64,000 nt of DNA from Aurantimonas sp. 22II-16-19i (GTDB taxonomy: Bacteria; Pseudomonadota; Alphaproteobacteria; Rhizobiales; Rhizobiaceae): contig NZ_AQQS01000028.1 of the NCBI RefSeq assembly GCF_002088275.1, forward strand, positions 1-64,000, given 5' to 3'. This document shows positions 62,779 to 64,000 of this stretch, piece by piece. The position numbers and the translations under genes are program-made. Below the pieces are notes generated by a model, which saw nothing but the letters and a program-made list of their open reading frames with translations, did no database searches and was not told the DNA's origin. How positions within the stretch are numbered: the first letter of the stretch is position 1; each line of letters opens with the position of its first letter.

Positions 62779-64000
62779 ATGAGTCAGCCCTTTCGCCGCC
62801 CCTCCGGCGGCCGCATCGACCGCAGCCGGCCGCTCGCCGTGACCTTCAACGGCAAGCGGCTGGAGGGCTTTGCCGGCGACACCGTCGCCTCGATGCTGCT
62901 CGCCTCGGGCCAGCACCTCGCCGGCCGTTCGTTCAAGTATCACCGGCCGCGCGGCATCCTCTCCCATGGCTCCGACGAGCCGAGCGCGCTCCTCTCGGTC
63001 GACTGGCGGGCCGATCGCGGACCGGGCTACCGCGACCCGAACAACCGCGCCTCGGTGGTCGAAGCGCGCGACGGCCTCGTCGTGAGCACCCAGAACCACT
63101 GGCCGTCGCTCGAAACCGACATCGGCGCGGTCAACGACCTGTTGTCGCCGGTCTTCGTCGCCGGCTTCTACTACAAGACCTTCATGTGGCCGCGGAAGTT
63201 CTGGGACCGGGTCTACGAGCCGGTGATCCGCAAGGCCGCCGGCCTCGGCGAGGCGCCGGACGTGAAGGACGCCGACCGCTATTCCAACCGGCACGCCCAT
63301 TGCGACGTGCTCGTCGTCGGCGCCGGCCCGGCCGGGCTCGCGGCGGCACTGGCGGCCTCGGCAGACGGCGAAAGCCGCGTCATCCTTGCCGACGAGGGCG
63401 CCGAGCCCGGCGGCGCGCTGCTCAACGACGCGACCTCGACGATCGACGGCAGGCCGGCGATGGAGTGGGTTGCCGGGGCCGTGGCGACGCTGGATGCGCG
63501 GGAAAACGTCGTCATCCTGCCGCGCACGACGGCCTTCGGCTACTACAACCACAACCATGTCTGCATGGTGGAGCGGGTCTCCGATCACGTCGCCGATGCG
63601 CCGGAGGGGCTTGCCCGCGAGCGGCTGTGGCAGGTGCGGGCCGGCGAAGTCGTGCTCGCCACCGGCAGCCACGAGCGCCCGCTGGTGTTCGAGAACAACG
63701 ACCGGCCGGGCATCATGCTGGCCGAGAGCGTGCGAGCCTATCTCAATCGCTGGGCCGTGCTGCCGGGCAACGAACTGGTCGTCGTCACCTCCTCAGCCTC
63801 GGCCTATCGCACGGCCCTCGACGCCAGGGCGGCGGGGATGCGGGTGTCCATCGTCGACATCCGCCTCGAGGCCGATTGCGGGCCGGAGCTTGCGGCGGCG
63901 AAAGACGTCGGCATCACGGTGCGGAGCGGCCATACGGTGATCCGGGCGCTCGGCAAGAAGCGGGTGACCGGCCTCGTCGTGGCGCCGATCGGCCACGGTG
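62779..64000 (+). CDS. soxA: Sarcosine oxidase alpha subunit (start only, runs off the window)
   Basis: About 407 residues of the roughly 1,000-residue alpha subunit are present. The N-terminal ferredoxin-like part has LAVTFNGKRLEGFAGDTVAS and RSFKYHRPRGILSHGSDEPSA. An NAD/FAD motif follows (CDVLVVGAGPAGLAAALAAS, about residue 175) and then the HERPLVFENNDRPGIM segment typical of SoxA. The glycine-cleavage T-like C-terminal domain must lie beyond 64000. It follows soxD by 11 bp; soxG is expected next. Confidence 0.94.
   Translation, partial: MSQPFRRPSGGRIDRSRPLAVTFNGKRLEGFAGDTVASMLLASGQHLAGRSFKYHRPRGILSHGSDEPSALLSVDWRADRGPGYRDPNNRASVVEARDGLVVSTQNHWPSLETDIGAVNDLLSPVFVAGFYYKTFMWPRKFWDRVYEPVIRKAAGLGEAPDVKDADRYSNRHAHCDVLVVGAGPAGLAAALAASADGESRVILADEGAEPGGALLNDATSTIDGRPAMEWVAGAVATLDARENVVILPRTTAFGYYNHNHVCMVERVSDHVADAPEGLARERLWQVRAGEVVLATGSHERPLVFENNDRPGIMLAESVRAYLNRWAVLPGNELVVVTSSASAYRTALDARAAGMRVSIVDIRLEADCGPELAAAKDVGITVRSGHTVIRALGKKRVTGLVVAPIGHG

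Overview
The window reads as chromosomal DNA of a GC-rich alphaproteobacterium, most likely of the Rhizobiales/Hyphomicrobiales. Supporting signs are a SigF/NrsF-type sigma/anti-sigma pair beside a bufferin operon, many ABC importers, a nic pathway, a heterotetrameric sarcosine oxidase operon, a malic enzyme with a phosphotransacetylase tail, and a palindromic intergenic repeat of the kind scattered through Rhizobiales genomes. This assignment is inference. I see no rRNA, tRNA, transposase, integrase or CRISPR array.

Layout. 1-2.9 kb: L,D-transpeptidase and a Rieske/FAD reductase. 2.9-6.8 kb: a bufferin (copper-binding RiPP) operon on the minus strand, divergent from an ECF sigma factor and its membrane anti-sigma factor. 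6.9-11.1 kb: hypothetical protein, acyl-CoA synthetase, DUF1499 membrane protein, metallo-beta-lactamase-fold hydrolase. 11.8-17.6 kb: a single 1,929-residue DUF4011/COG1112-type helicase with a C-terminal nuclease-like domain. 17.7-20.4 kb: acyl-CoA synthetase/GNAT fusion. 20.6-28.0 kb: a sugar ABC importer with SIS and PfkB enzymes, divergent from a ROK regulator; its content matches the fructoselysine (frl) operon of Bacillus. 28.2-39.7 kb: a complete nicotinate degradation cluster (nicC, nicB, nicA, MarR regulator, nicE, nicD, nicX, nicF) ending in a sodium/solute symporter with a small membrane partner. 40.0-46.7 kb: GntR regulator, ADP-ribosylglycohydrolase-like enzyme, PfkB kinase and a polyamine-type ABC importer. 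46.9-48.7 kb: a radical-SAM protein with an unusual domain order and a broken urtE, lying between two copies of an ABC-ATPase gene end. 48.8-51.5 kb: cupin regulator, ammonium transporter and a 58-residue membrane protein. 51.6-60.7 kb: ABC exporter, dipeptidase, a TetR/PspA-like/YiaA envelope module, malic enzyme, divergent GAPDH and a BrnT/BrnA toxin-antitoxin pair. 60.9-64.0 kb: soxB, soxD and the start of soxA.

Common theme. Much of the window takes up and oxidises small nitrogenous compounds: nicotinate to fumarate plus ammonium, sarcosine to glycine, ammonium uptake, and possibly Amadori compounds and N-glycosides. Control is local. Visible operator candidates include three MarR sites of one consensus in the nic cluster, a 27-bp palindrome before the ROK gene, two TetR palindromes, a sigma-54 promoter before amt, and a SigF-type promoter before bufA.

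The least explained items are the permuted radical-SAM gene inside the duplicated ATPase ends, the large helicase-nuclease with its structured upstream region, the glycohydrolase/kinase/importer operon beside nic, and the TetR/PspA-like/YiaA module with its pentanucleotide repeat.
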